From Arabidopsis thaliana (taxonomy: Eukaryota; Streptophyta; Magnoliopsida; Brassicales; Brassicaceae), in contig NC_003071.7 in the NCBI RefSeq assembly GCF_000001735.4, forward strand, positions 12,455,151 to 12,519,150: a stretch of 64,000 nt of DNA, given 5' to 3'. The first letter of the stretch is position 1, and each line of letters begins with the position of its first letter. The notes below the pieces were generated by a model, which did no database searches, was not told where the DNA came from, and worked only from the letters and a program-made list of their open reading frames with translations. A program made the position numbers and the translations under genes. Positions 45,942-59,300 of the stretch are shown here, one piece after another.

Positions 45942-48900
45942 CTATTGTTCAACTCGACATTCAATATCAGATTCTCCATCTTCATGATGTATTATCGGTT
46001 GCGTAGTGAAGCGTTCTTCGCTCGGGCTAAATGACACTCTTCTTAGCTCAAACTCTCTGTTTTGTGATGGGCTTTGTGGCCATGGTGTGATTTGCACAGT
46101 TGAAGGGCTCGGAGTCTTGTGAGTCATAGGTGAACTTATATTATGAATGGCACTGTTCTTGAAAGTATGCGAATTCATGTCTTTCTCATCGAAGATTTTG
46201 AACAAGAACTTTAGCTTTCTCCACAAGGAATCCTCGGAATCATCACCTAGAGTGTGCCTATGTTCGTACAAGAAAAGAGCCACGAAGACGAGTAATGAAA
46301 AAGATATAGCAGTGCCTGCTATTAGAAATAGACCCAAGAAGCTACTGAGGTTGAGACGGTTGGACGAAAGAGCGGTCATTGGATCAGGACAATCATTCTT
46401 TTTCGGGAACCATCTGTCCTCGATTTGTTGCGTTACATTGTTTTGTGTCAGATTCAAGATAGCCCTTGAGAATTCTCCCGTCAAAGGTGAATTCTTCGGG
46501 AATGCCTACACATTGATCATGGAAACAAAACATGTGTTATTTGTCCCCTTATTTTGTAAAAATACATAGAAAGGAAACAGAAGGTACTTACAAAGCCAAA
46601 ACCACCAGTCTTAAATGTAGGTTCAACCATGACATATTTAGAGCAGGATTGAGAAAGGATAGCCTTAAGGTAAGCAACTTCGTCGAAAGCTGCTGCGATA
46701 CCTTTTGATTTCCCCTTGGACAAAAGGTCGTCGGCATCTTTGGCAGAATCAAAAGGCTTTAGCTGATCTTCATGAAATCCTAGCCCTAATAGAATATCTT
46801 TAACGAAAGCACCACCTTGGTACCCTACACAATCCCTATTTTTGATGAGATCGTTTACATTTGTGACCGTCGGTTGCAAACTTTGTACCGTGAGGAAAGA
46901 GGTGAGACTCGCTGTGTAGCTCTGAGTGAGAACAAGCACTACAAAACACCAGACAACCACCACAAACCTTGCTAAATTGCTCACTACATTCTCACCTATA
47001 TACACATGCACAAGTTTTCACTTTATCATTACAATCATAAAATAAGTTGAGATATCTAAAAAATATTGACAATGTAATTATGTTTGGAGATAAAAGCTAC
47101 AAAACGTAAATATTTATCATTATTAGATTCTTGATTGGTGTAAGAACTTACGGTGGGCAAAAACCATGGTGGAGAAGGAGAACCATAAACTAGTGCCGAT
47201 CTGGTACTGAGGCGGTCCACGGAAGTCGGTGTTGACTCTGTGTTCGAATAGCCACACAACAAAACCAATGAAGACGAAGAAACAACCGGTGGTGACCCAT
47301 AGCTCTAAGCTCCAAGGTTCGAGGAACACCCATGTGTCCTTATTCTCATTATCTCTCACCGGCACCATCATAGACACTCCTGACTCTGTGAACGGTAACG
47401 TGAAGTCAGCGTACAAAGATCTGTTCGCTGTGATGGTTATATCTCCAACAACTGCATCCCATGTCTGCTTCATATATTAGTATAATGTGTTATAAATCTA
47501 ACATCTAAAAGACATAAAATTAGGGAAATGGTTTACAATATGATTTTGTGAATGTTTAGAATTTTTTGTTTGTAAGTAGAAAAAAAGAAACTAACCTTGT
47601 CATATACTTGGTAGACCAAATTGTTGTAGTTATTTGGAGACTCAAAACTGACGTACTCAGGAATGACTAAATATGGCAATTCCTTAAGAGCAGCTTCAAA
47701 GATTTCTATGGCATAACCGGTTGGGGTCTTTTTGTTAGTGATCGGATTTATGGTTACCTTAACAAAATCAAAGAAGCCTTTCTTCATTGGAACGCCCACT
47801 CTAAGCTTCTTCCCTGGAATCTCCCATCCTTTTGGAACAATTTTTGACTTCCCTGGCCATATCACTGGCCCCAACGTTTTTTTGTTTGAACTTGTTGCAT
47901 CCATGAGTCCATCTCTTGGTGTCCAAAATCCAATAATCCTCTCTTCATTTCCGACAAAATTTATGATCTCAAACTTTGGTGACTGGAGCTGCCCGTCTAT
48001 GAGTTTAAACTCTCCTGCCAAACCATTGAATCTTACCTCCGAGAAAGCCTTTTGAAGACTTGGACCATAGAGAGAGACCCCTACGTTCCCCAAATCTGTC
48101 CTATTTTTTGACAAGGTGCTCCCATTATCATACCATAAGCTCTTTGTGTTGGCTTTCTCCACAGCCTTAGCCAATGCAGTAATTGAATCATATGCCCATA
48201 ATGCAAAAACGTTTAGATCATCTCTCATCGATGGATTCTCCTTCTCAAATGTTCTTTTCCATCTCAAACGGAAATCTCCGAGCTCTTTCGATTTGGGGAC
48301 ATGGCTCCTCACACCTAACACGCCCTCTATAGTATTTAAGCTACGACCATTGTTTATATGTCTCATCATATGCGTCATTCCATTGGTCATTAACCATACA
48401 TACCCTTCCTCCATCATCCCGATATCCCTAGCTATCTGAAAAACCCGTAAAGCGAGACTTGATTCCATGTGGACAACAAATACTCTCGCTTGCCTCTCCA
48501 TGAGCTTACGAAGTTCTTTCTGAATCTCATCATCGATAGCCTCCGGAGGGATCACACTTCTCTTGACTTCCACGTCTTGTAAAGCGTCAAACAAGAAAGG
48601 CATGAATCCTTCACCAAACTCGTTGTCCACATAAATTGCGACGACCCTTCTCCACCTAAAGAATTTGAAAATGGACGCAATGGCCCTGACCTGGGATGAG
48701 TCGTCGATAGTGGCTCTGACGAAGTAAGGGCTTTTGATGGATGTCAAAAGAGGGCTTGTTGCAGAGAATGTGATGGTCGGTACTTGAGTTTTGTTGGCCA
48801 GTTTGATCATAAAATCTGCTTGCATAGAGTTTATTGGTCCGATGATGGCGCTCACTTGCTCGGTTTTGATTAGGTCCAAGGCTGCTTGCACCACAAGCAA

Positions 48901-49768
48901 CATAAAGAAAAGAAGAAAGGTTAAATATCCTCTGTTTTTGGATATAATATCTTCCATTTTCAATGGAAGAGTTACAACTTATAAGGCTAAGCCATGTTTG
49001 TCGAGTCCAAAAGAGCTCTAGTTGCAAAGTAATAAGACAATATTAATTTACATAAATAGTTAAAATTGTAGAGGTATCATAAGACATGTCACCAATAGTT
49101 TTCGACTATTCATCTAATATATTAAGACTCATGAGTTAAATATAATTAACGAGACTAATAGTAATCAGGATTTCTGCGACCATACAACCGTCACCATGAA
49201 TTTCTAGAAGAGAAAAAAATTGGACTTCTCTATCAAGAGATTGCTCTTACCATAGACATTAGACCACATAAGAATACACTTGGTTTTTGAAGTATAGTCT
49301 AAAAGATAAATCGTCACCAAGACTCTTAGCATATACCCCCATATGATACTTTGATTTTTAATACTGATCTAAAATATTGGTCACATTCAATAAAATAGTA
49401 ATTAGCTAAACCATGTCTATACGTAATATGTTTCATTCAACCGCAACTAATAAGTAATAAATCAAAATGACGGGAAGCTGAAGCAAGACATAGAGAAGTA
49501 ACGAACCTGCAGCTGAAGCCTGAACAGTATCTTCCATGGAATCTCTAACGTGAAGCGTAAGTCTTGTGAGGTAATTTGGATGATCCGCGTAGAAATCGGA
49601 CACGGCCATCTTTATAGAAGTGAGGCAGATCTTGGAAAATGTTGTATTGAGATCAAGAACTACTCCTACTTTGATTTCACTTGTTTGGTTTTGTCCTAAA
49701 CCAACCCCCATCAACAAAAAACCGCAAACAAAGTAACTCAAAAAGGTGTTATTAGTTTTCATCATCAT
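45942..49768 (-). CDS. GLR2.9: Glutamate receptor-like channel GLR2.9
   Basis: Five exons, 49768-49507, 48881-47596, 47464-47152, 46995-46592 and 46505-45942, give 942 residues from the first of three possible Met (940 from the third). A signal peptide (FLSYFVCGFLLMGVGLGQ) is followed by an amino-terminal LIVBP-like domain, a split ligand-binding domain (TGYAIEIFEAAL; ADFTLPFTESGVSMMVPV), M1 (LELWVTTGCFFVFIGFVV), a pore loop (FRGPPQYQIGTSLWFSFSTMVFAHR), M3 with SYTASLTSF (iGluR SYTANLAAF signature), and M4 (LGLFLIAGTAISFSLLVFVALFL). It is a tetrameric cation channel of the plasma membrane. GLR2.7/2.8/2.9 are linked to elicitor-triggered calcium influx. Introns fall at the same sites as in the next two genes. 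Confidence 0.95.
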
Positions 49769-49823
49769 AATCGCCCCAAAACTGAGGAGACTTTATGTGA
49801 TTCTTTAACTTACTTTTTTCCTG

Positions 49824-49835
49824 TTATATATATAC
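49824..49835 (-). promoter_or_regulatory. TATA box of GLR2.9
   Basis: TATATATATAAC on the coding strand, about 60 bp before the first ATG, within a CTG-TATA-ACAG context that is also kept at GLR2.8. Confidence 0.6.
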
Positions 49836-50861
49836 AGTGGAAGGATCGGTTTGAAAGATACTTATAATCAATGAAAGACTTTGAAATACTATGCCAAAAA
49901 TTGGTTTCTCAACGAAAGAGACATATCGATTTTTTTTTAAAAAAAAGTGTGTTGACTAGAAATTAATAAAACTGGTTTGAAAGAGTCAAATGAGGCTTTT
50001 GCAGATGAATTCTCTTTGAAAAGCAAACTACAAAATACCCATAACTTATTAAATAACCAAATCGTCTATTTTATAAAATATAAGGATCGCAATTCTTTCT
50101 TTTTTTTACTTTTAGTATTGTAATTGACATATTATAATATCATAATTGAAATAATTAAGAGTTAATTGTGCAAAATAAGATTCTTAACCCTTTTTGAGAT
50201 CTATTTTTGAGGATAGCCTTTCTGAAGAAAAAAACTAATGTTTTATACATCCATCCCATGCTAATGCACGAGATAAATACTATTGTAAGCTTTTCTTATA
50301 TAAAAAGAATATATACATTTTATCCAGATTTAATGGTAAATTTAAATATTATAATTTTTTAATAATTGTTTTGGCCAACTTTAAGAATTTTCAAATGTGT
50401 TTTGCAATAGGAATTACAATAATCGAAATAGGTTAGAGGTAATATTTGGAAATATATGTGTTTTAAAGAGAATAAGAATAAGCAAAAATGTGTTTGGGAA
50501 ATGTAATAGGATTAAATTAAAAAAAATGGTTGAGAATAATTATATGCTTGCACACAAAAACACTAAAAATAGCTTATATATGTAGATATGTCCATACAAT
50601 TAACGCAAAAAAATGCAATGAACCGTTTTTAAAGAATTCTTAGAAATAAAATGTATCAAAAATTGTCGTACTACTATAAAATAAATAAATGTTTTATAGA
50701 AGAGTGTATCTTGTAGATATGTGTACTTTGGTGGAATTAGCATACAGAAATTAAAAAATATAGGGTAAGTGAAGTGAGTTTCCCTCCAAGATTTTTAATT
50801 TTATTTTTTACGAGCAGTCGGAAATTAACGGAATTTTCTTAGTTTGGATTTATTCAGATTT

Positions 50862-51010
50862 AGTTTGTTCAACTATGCCATACACAATATGATTGTCCGT
50901 TGTAGAACAACATTCTCTTACGCATGTTCGAGAATAGGTCAAGAAGACGTATAATATGGGCAAATCGAAAACAAATATTCGTCAACATTATTTTTTCCAA
51001 AACAATGAAA
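50862..51010. repeat. Homologous spacer segment, copy upstream of GLR2.9
   Basis: Matches 55894-56065 with shared words such as AAGACGTATAATRTGGGCA and TTTTTCCAAAACAATGA. No reading frame is kept between the copies. Confidence 0.75.
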
Positions 51011-51729
51011 ATACATTAATCCTAAATTACAGTACATGATTTTGGATATAACTGAAGAATCTACATTTACGTGGGTGATGACGACATAAACAATTTTTTA
51101 TGGTTGATATACAATAGTCTAATTTCTTAAAATTCTGTTGTGTTGAAGAATTGATTAAATTGAAATGCATTTGGTCCGATTTAAGTCATTAAAGGGTAAC
51201 TGGAGGACGTTGAGTTGTTTAGCTTGGGTTATAAAGCTAAAAAAGTCTCCAATTCGAAGAGAGGGTTTCGCTAAAGGACAACCACTTCGTGAAAGGCAGT
51301 GATTGCTTTTACATAACTATGTGTACCTTTATCTTTCTTCCTCTGTTACGCTTCTTCTTGCTTGAGATTGTGATATTGTAGAGCTATGAGCATTTGCAAA
51401 TAATGATATAGTAAATTATTGGATCTTTTGGCCGAGATGTAAGAATCACGCATGGTGGATGGATCATGAATGACCAGAGCCCTCTTTCACGACCCTGGTT
51501 GGGAATGGATGCGAATAGTTATCCTCGTTTATTTGGAACTAGGAACTTTCCTTAAAGTCACTTGCCACTATGTACATATGAAGTTTTTAGAGTTGCTATA
51601 TTTTTGCAATGCAATCCTATTAATATAAACTTTGTTATAAATAAAAGAATAATAGCTTTGTTAGGAATATATGCAGCGAACTTAGCTTATCCTATCTATA
51701 ACTTGTTATGGAATCTTCTAAACTTATCT

Positions 51730-54700
51730 CTATTGTTCAACAACACATTCAATATCAGATTCTTCATCTTCAAAATGTATAGTTTGCGTAGTTAACCGTT
51801 CTTCATTCGGGGTAAATGACACTCTTCTTAGTTCAAACGCCCTGTCTTGTGATGGGCTATGTGGCCGTGGTGCGATTTGCAAAGTTGAAGGGCTCGGAAT
51901 GTACTGAGTCATAGGTGAACTCACATGATGAACAGCGCTGCTCTTGAAAGTATGCGACTTTATGTCTTTCTCATCGAAGTTTCTGAATAAAGACGTTAGC
52001 TTACGCCATATCGAATCTTCGGAATCATCACATAGTGTATGCCTATTTTCGTACAAGAAAAGAAACACGAAGATGAGTAGTGCCAAGAATGAAGCAATGC
52101 CTGCTATTAGAAACAGACCCCAAAAGCTACGAAGGCTTAGACGGTTCGACGAAAGAGCGGTCTTTGGATCAGGACAATCATTTTGTTTCATGAACCATTT
52201 GTTCTCGATGTGTTGCATTTCATCTCCTTGAGTCACATTTAAGATAGCCTTTGAGACATCTCCTGTCAAAGGTGAATTCCTGGGGAATGCCTACACATTG
52301 ATCAAGGAAACAAGCAATGAATACTCGAACTGTCTTTTTTTTTTTTTCCTAGTTTGAAATTTTCATATATAAGGGAAAAAAAAAAGAAACTTACAAAGCC
52401 AAAACCAGCAGTCTTAAATGTAGGCTCAACAATGGCATATTTGGAGCAGTATTGAGAAAGGATAGCCCTAAGGTAAGCAACTTCGTCGAAAGCTGCTGAT
52501 ATACTACCATTGGACAAAAGCGCGTGACATTCTTCGGAAGACCCAAAAGGCTTGAGCTTAGAAACATTAAATCCCTCTTTTATTAGAAAATCTTTAACAA
52601 AAGCCCCGTGTTGATAGCCTACATAGTCCCCATTTTTTATGAGATCTTTCACATTTATGGCCGCTGGTTGAAAACGTTGCACCGTCAAGAAAGAGGTGAG
52701 ATTTGCTGTGTAGCTCTGAGTGAGCACAAGCACCACAAAGCACCATACAACCACCACAAACCTTGCTAAGTTGCTCACTACCTTCTCACCTATATGCACA
52801 CACACAAATTACTTCATCATTAGGATCTTGATTCTTGTTAATAAAAAAATTATCACATTGAAAATAAGTTGACATTTAATATATAAACAATGTAACAATA
52901 GTCTCATTTTACATAATATAGTTTTCAAAAGAAAGTTAACATTTATCATTATTGGTGTAAGAACTTACGGTGGGCAAAAACCATGGTGGAGAAAGAGAAC
53001 CAAAAACTAGTGCCGATCTGGTGGTGAGGCGGTCCACGGAAGTCGGTGTTGACTCTATGTTCGAACAACCACACAACAAAACCAATGAGGACGAAGAAAC
53101 AAGCAGTGGTGACCCATAAGTCTAAGCCCCAAGGTTTGAGGAACACCCATGTGTTCTTATTCTCGTTGTCTCTCACCGGCACCATCATAGACACTCCTGA
53201 CTCTGTGTATGGTAAGGTAAAGTCAGCATACAAAGATCTGTACGCTGTGATGGTTACATCTCCAACAACTGCATCCAAAGTCTGTTTCATTTTTAATAAT
53301 TTGTTAGAGATCTAATATATTATAAAAAGACATAATCTATTATATCTAAGACTAGTTCAGTCTACTCATTGCTAACTGCTTTTACATAGAATTGCTTGCA
53401 CTTTTAGATTTTATTTAAGAAAAACAAGAAACTAACCCCGTTATCGACTTTATAGACCAAGTCATCGTAGTCATCATCCGGAGACTCGAAACGGTAGTAT
53501 TGTGGAATGACTGAATATGGTAACTTCTTAAGAGCAGCTTCAAAGATGTCTATGGCGTAACCCTTTGGAGTTGTTATGTTAGTGATAGGATCCGTGATTA
53601 CCTCCACAAAGTTGAAGAAGCCTTTCTTTACTGGAACACCCACTTTAATCTTCTTACCATTAGTTGGAATCTCCCATCCTTTAGGAACAATAGTAGACTT
53701 CCCTGGCCATATCAATGGCCCAAACCTCTCCCCTGTAAATGACGTTGTTTTGTTTGAATTTACATTCACAAGTCCATTGCTCGGTGTCCAAAATCCGACA
53801 ATTCTCTCTTCATTTCCGACAAAATTTATGATCTCAAACTTTGGTGACTCGAGCTGCCTGTCTATGAGATTAAACCTTCCTGCCAGACCATTGAATCTTA
53901 TTTCCGAGAGAGCCTCTAGAAGACTTGGACCATAGCGAGAGACGTGTAGCGTCCCCAAATCTGTCATGTTATTTGACGAGCCACTCGCATTATTATACGG
54001 AAAGCTGCTTATGTTGGTTTTCTCCACGGCCATGGCCAATGCAGTGGTTGAATCATACGCCCATAATCCAAAAATGCTAAGATCATCCCTCAGCCATGGA
54101 TTCTCCTTCTTGAAATTTCTTTTCCATCTCAAACGGAAATCTTCGAGCCCTTTCGATTTGGGGACATGGCTCCTCACACCTAACACGCCATCTATAGTAT
54201 TTAAGCTACGACCATGATGGATATGTCTCATCATATGAGTCATTCCATTGGTCATTAACCATACATACCCTTCCTCCATCATCCCAATCTCTGTAGCTTT
54301 CTCAAAAATCCGTGAAGCAAGACGTGATGCCATGTGGACAACGAAAACCCTAGTCTGCCTCGTCATGAGCTTATAAAGTTCTTTTAGAATCTGGTCATCG
54401 TTAGCCTCCGAGGGGATCACACTTCTATCAACTTGCACGTCTTGTAAAGCGTCAAACAAGTAAGGCATGATTCCTTCACCTAACTCGTTGTCCACATAAA
54501 TGGCGACGACACTTCTCCATCCAAAGGATTCAAATATGGCTGCAATGGCTTTGACCTGGTATGAGTCATCGATAGTGCCTCGGACGAAGTAATCGCTTTT
54601 GATGGATGTTAAAAGAGGGCTTGTTGCTGAGAATGAGATGGTCGGTACTTGAGTTTTGTTGGCCAGTTTGATCATAAACTTTGCCTGCATAGAGTCTATT

Positions 54701-55405
54701 GGTCCGATGATGGCACTCACTTGCTCGTTCTGGATTAGGTCCAAGGCTGCTTGCACCACAAGCAAACCAAAGAAAAAAAACATGTTAGTATTTCACTAAA
54801 TGTAACAGCAGTAGTTTAATATTTGATGATAATTAATGAGACAATAATAATTTGCACAAGAATTCAAATCTTCATTGTATAGGTATCACATGACATGTTA
54901 CCAATAGTCATTGACTAGTTATTATTCTAATATACTATAATAACTCATGAATTAAATATTTTAAAGAGGCTACTAGGAATAGTAGTAAGACTTTCTAGAA
55001 AATAAAGAAAATGAAGAGATTGCTCTTACCAAAGACGATCCTACGTAATATATTTCATCCGACTGCAACTAATAATTAATAAATCCAAATGATCCCTTAC
55101 AAGTAGCGGAGAAGCAAAAGACATAAAAGTAACAAACCTGCAGCTGAAGCCTGCACAGTGTCTTTCATGGAATCTCTAACGTGAAGCGCAAGTCTTGTGC
55201 GGTAATTAGGATGGTCTTTATAGAAATCAGACAACGCCAGGTTAATAGAAGTGAGACAGATCTTCGAAAATGTTGTATTGAGATCAAGAACTACTCCTAC
55301 TTTGATTTCACTTATTTGGTTTTGTCCTAAACCAACCTCGAGCAACAAAAACAAACAAACAAAGTAGCTCAGAAAGGTGTTATTGTTTTTTTTAGGGTTC
55401 ATCAT
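51730..55405 (-). CDS. GLR2.8: Glutamate receptor-like channel GLR2.8
   Basis: Five exons, 55405-55138, 54746-53437, 53281-52969, 52789-52395 and 52290-51730, give 948 residues from the first Met (947 from the second). The order is signal peptide, LIVBP-like amino-terminal domain, ligand-binding halves (KGYAIDIFEAAL; ADFTLPYTESGVSMMVPV), M1, pore loop (PPHHQIGTSFWFSFSTM), M3 with SYTANLTSF and M4 (FWGLFLIAGIASFLALLIFV). The short cytosolic C-tail resembles that of GLR2.9 (ELRRVSFTPNEE). Intron 1 is the shortest of the three paralogues (391 bp). No lesion was seen, so it should make a functional channel subunit. Confidence 0.95.
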
Positions 55406-55463
55406 TATCCAAAGATAAGGAGACAGACAAGTTATGTGGTTCTCTAAAACTTCCCTTTTTCTG

Positions 55464-55473
55464 TTATAAATAC
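55464..55473 (-). promoter_or_regulatory. TATA box of GLR2.8
   Basis: TATTTATAAC on the coding strand, about 60 bp before the first ATG, in the same CTG-TATA-ACAG context as at GLR2.9. Confidence 0.55.
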
Positions 55474-55893
55474 AGAGGAAATAAATAGGTTTGAAAAGGT
55501 CTTGGAAGACTTTACAATGCTATAACAAAATTGGTACTCATCAAGAAAAGAGTGATAAAATAATAAAGATTAGTGTTGACTAGAAAAAAATAAAAAATGG
55601 TTTGATTTAGTCATGAGACATTGCCGAAGATGTTTCTCGGCAAAGCAAGGCTACAAAATTTCTATTATACGAGTTATATAACTACCTTAATCATTGAGGT
55701 ACATGGTTCGTGATGATTCAAGTTAAAATTTGTACTTCAGTTGGAAAGATTGCCTAACAATTCCGTTATGAAGGCTAACTCTGTCTTGAAACTTCACAAT
55801 GTGTTTTTCTTTCTTTTAAGTGCAAGAGTAATTTAAAAAAATATATTATTTTATCATATTATTAGTGCAAGGATATTTGTATTAAAACAAATT

Positions 55894-56065
55894 TCGTTTG
55901 TTCAACGCGTTTTTGGGTATGCCATATTTCACATCAAACACAATGTATTGGCTGTTGGAGGACCACATTTTCTTACACGTCTCGGAGACATGAAGACGTA
56001 TAATGTGGGCAGATCCAAAACAAATGTTAGTTTTGTCAACATTTGGTTTTTCCAAAACAATGAGA
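55894..56065. repeat. Homologous spacer segment, copy upstream of GLR2.8
   Basis: Partner of 50862-51010. It lies about 490-660 bp before the GLR2.8 ATG, against about 1,095-1,240 bp for the other copy before GLR2.9. Confidence 0.75.
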
Positions 56066-56328
56066 TCGAGAAAGACATCCATGTCAAAAGATTAATAGTT
56101 TTTTGTGTTATTTTGCAGATTATAAAATTTTGCGTTATTTTCATAATCTCCCTAATTTTTATATAACTCAAAAAGGAAGAAGATTAGAATCCAAATTCAG
56201 AAATCTAACTATGACATTGAGTTTGAAAACAAACATAGGAATACAAGTGTTGAGAAAAGAAAGTACTCCTAAAAGAAAGCATTAACCACACTGGCTAACT
56301 TGTTATGCACTTTAGCAACTTCTCTCTA

Positions 56329-59300
56329 TCATTCACCTTCACATTGAATTATAGCAGATTCCTCATCTTCAACTTGTTCTGATTGCGTAGTGAAAAGTTC
56401 ACCGCTCGAGATGGAAGACACTCTTCTTAGCTCTAATTCCCTATACTGTTCCGGACTTCGCGGCAATGGAGTGCTCTGATCGGTCAAAGGGCTTGAACTT
56501 CCTTGAGTAATAGGTGAACTCACATTATGAACGGCATTCTCCTTGAACATATGCGACTTTATGTCTTTCTCATCAAAGTTTCTAACCAAAAATTTTAGCT
56601 TTCCACGGAAAGAATTTTCGGAGTCATCAAAGAGCGTGTGCTTGTGTTCGTACAAGAAGTTGGCCACGAAGATGAGAAGTGCCAAGAATGAAGCTATGCC
56701 TGCTATAAGAAACAGACCCCAGAAGCTACTCAGGCTGAGATGGTTGGAGGACAGAGAAGTGTTTAGATCTGGACAATTATTTGGTTTCTTAAACCATTTA
56801 TTCTCAATATGTTGCATTTCTTCGCCTTGTGTCACATTCAAGATCGCCCTTGAGACATCATCCGTCAAAGGTGATTTTTTGGGGAATACCTACACAACGA
56901 TCATGGAAGAAGAAAATCAAAGCAATGAAAATACCTATATCATCAATATACGTACTTCTTTGGCTGTATCTAGTGTAAGGGTAAAAGAACTTACAAAGCC
57001 AAAACCAGCAGTCTTAAAGGATGGTTCAACCATAGTATATTTGGAGGAATTCTGAGAAAGGATAACTTTAATGTAGGCCACTTCGTCAAAAGATGCTGTG
57101 ATTGTCCCATTGGAAAAAAGCTCGTCACATTCTACGGCAGAACCAAAAGGTTTGAGCTGTGATTCATCAAATCCTTGACTTTTCAAAAGTTCACGCACGA
57201 AAGTGCCCCGTTGGTACCCAATATTTTTGTTAAATTTTATGAGATCTTTCCAATTTGTAACCGTTGGTTGCAACAGTTTTACTGTGAAGAAAGATGTGAG
57301 ATTCGCTGTATAGCTCTGAATCAGCACAAGCACCACGAAGCACCACACCAACACCACAAACCTCGCTAAATTACTCACCACCTTCTCACCTATACACGCA
57401 AACAAGTTGTAAGTATATCATTATTATCTTGTTTCTTATTTTGGAACATCTTATTGATAATAATTTGAGATACAATATCTACTATATAAAAACCGTATTT
57501 AGAGTTCTTTCATCATCTGCCAATTTTTGTAACATAAAGTCGGAAATCTTGCCGGTTAAAAGTTTCTATAGTGACCAAGGTTGAACTTTAATGATGATCA
57601 TAGAAGATGGGACTCGTTTCCTAGCGGTATCCCACAAAGAAGAATAAACTAAGACTCGAACAAATACCACTAGGCTATTCCGACTTAGTTCTTGATTGAT
57701 GTTACTTACGGTGGGCAAAGTTCATAGTGGAGAAAGCGAACCAAAAACTGGTGCCTATTTGGTGGTGAGGCGGTCCGCGAAAGTCGGTGTTGACTCTATG
57801 TTCTAAAATCCACACGATAAACCCAATGAATACGAAAAAGCAAGCAGTGGTGACCCATAGGTCTAAGCTCCAAGGTCTGAGGAACACCCATGTGTTCTTG
57901 TTGTCCTTGAGGGGTACCATCATAGACACTCCAGACTCTGTGTACGGTAGCGTGAAATCGACATACAATGACCTGTTTGCTACTATGGTTACATCTCCCA
58001 CAACTGCGTCATAGGCCTGACCCGAATGTTAATGATATGTTAGAAATCACATATAAAGAAAAAAGACATGATCCACGGTGAAAGTTAAAGTAAAAGTAAA
58101 AGAACCATAGTAGAAATAGACGAACTAACCCCGGTGTATACTTGGTATACCATTTCATCATAGTTCTCATCTGGAGACAAGAAAGCAATATATTTAGGAA
58201 TGACGGAGTAAGGCAACTTCTTAAGAACAGCTTCGAATATCTCAATACAGTAACCCGTTGGGGTCATTGCGTTACTGATCGGATCTATCTTTGCATCCAC
58301 AAATTCTAAGAAGCCTTTCTTCACTGGAATGCCCACTCTAAGCATCTTTCCGTTTGTTGGAATCTGCCAACCTTTCGGAACATCTTTCGACTTACCGGGC
58401 CATATCACCGGCCCCAACCTCTCCCCTAAAACCGACGTAGTGTTTTTTGACTTTGCATTAACAATTCCATTGCTTGGTCTCCATAATCCAATAATTCTCT
58501 CTTCACTTCCAATAATATTGATGACGTCAAACACTGATGATTCTAGCTGCCCGTTAATGAGCTCAAACTCTCCGGCTAAACCATTGAATCTTACATTCGA
58601 AAGAGCCTTAAGAAGACTTGGACCGTAGCGAGAGACCCCTAATGTCCCCAAATTTGTCTTATTATTTCCTGAAGCGATCGGATGATCATACCGCAAGCTC
58701 TTTATATTGGTTTTCTCCACGGCCATTGCTAAGGCAGTGATCGAATCATATGCCCTTAACGCAAAAATGTTCATCTCTTCATCATTCCCCTTCTTAGGAA
58801 ACATTTTTTCCCATCTCAATCTGAAATTTTTGAGCTTCTTCGATTTGGGGATATGGCTCCTTACACCCAAAACCCCTTGCATATTCTCCAAGCTGCTACC
58901 GCGTTCATTAGATTTCAACAAATTCATCACTCCATCTGTCAATAACCATACATATCCTTCCTCCATCATACCAATCTCTCTAGCTTTCTGAAAAAAACGA
59001 AAACCGAGAGTTGGTGGCATGTGGACAACGAATACCCTCGTCTGCATCGTCATTAGCTTATAAAGCTCCTTGAGAATTTGATCATCATTAGCCTCCTGAG
59101 GGATCAAACATCTATTGACTACAAAAGCTTGCACGTCTTGTAAAGCGTCAGTCAATAATGGCAATATTCCTTCTCCGAATTCGTTGTCCACATAAATGGC
59201 AACTACATTTCTCCACCCGAAGGATTTGACAATGGCCGCAATGGCTTTGACCTGGGATGAGTCATCGAGAGTGGCTCGGACAAAGTAAGGGCTGTTGATG

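Larger units (their letters stand above)
49769..51729. other. GLR2.9 promoter and GLR2.8 3' flank
   Basis: Nearly 2 kb without a gene. A TATA element on the minus strand lies at about 49824-49835. The first 250 bp and 50862-51010 resemble the region upstream of GLR2.8, whereas about 50040-50860 has no match there. Confidence 0.55.
55406..56328. other. GLR2.8 promoter and GLR2.7 3' flank
   Basis: 922-bp spacer. A TATTTATA box on the minus strand lies at about 55464-55473. The segment 55894-56065 is homologous to one upstream of GLR2.9. The small open frames here do not align with any family I know. Confidence 0.55.

Noticed and set aside
46147..48439. Plus-strand open frames over GLR exons
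   Set aside because: Antisense shadows of GLR2.9; equivalent shadows recur at the same exons in GLR2.8 and GLR2.7.
55948..56166. 72-residue open frame in the GLR2.8-GLR2.7 spacer
   Set aside because: The homologous spacer copy at 50862-51010 does not keep the frame, so it is unlikely to be coding.
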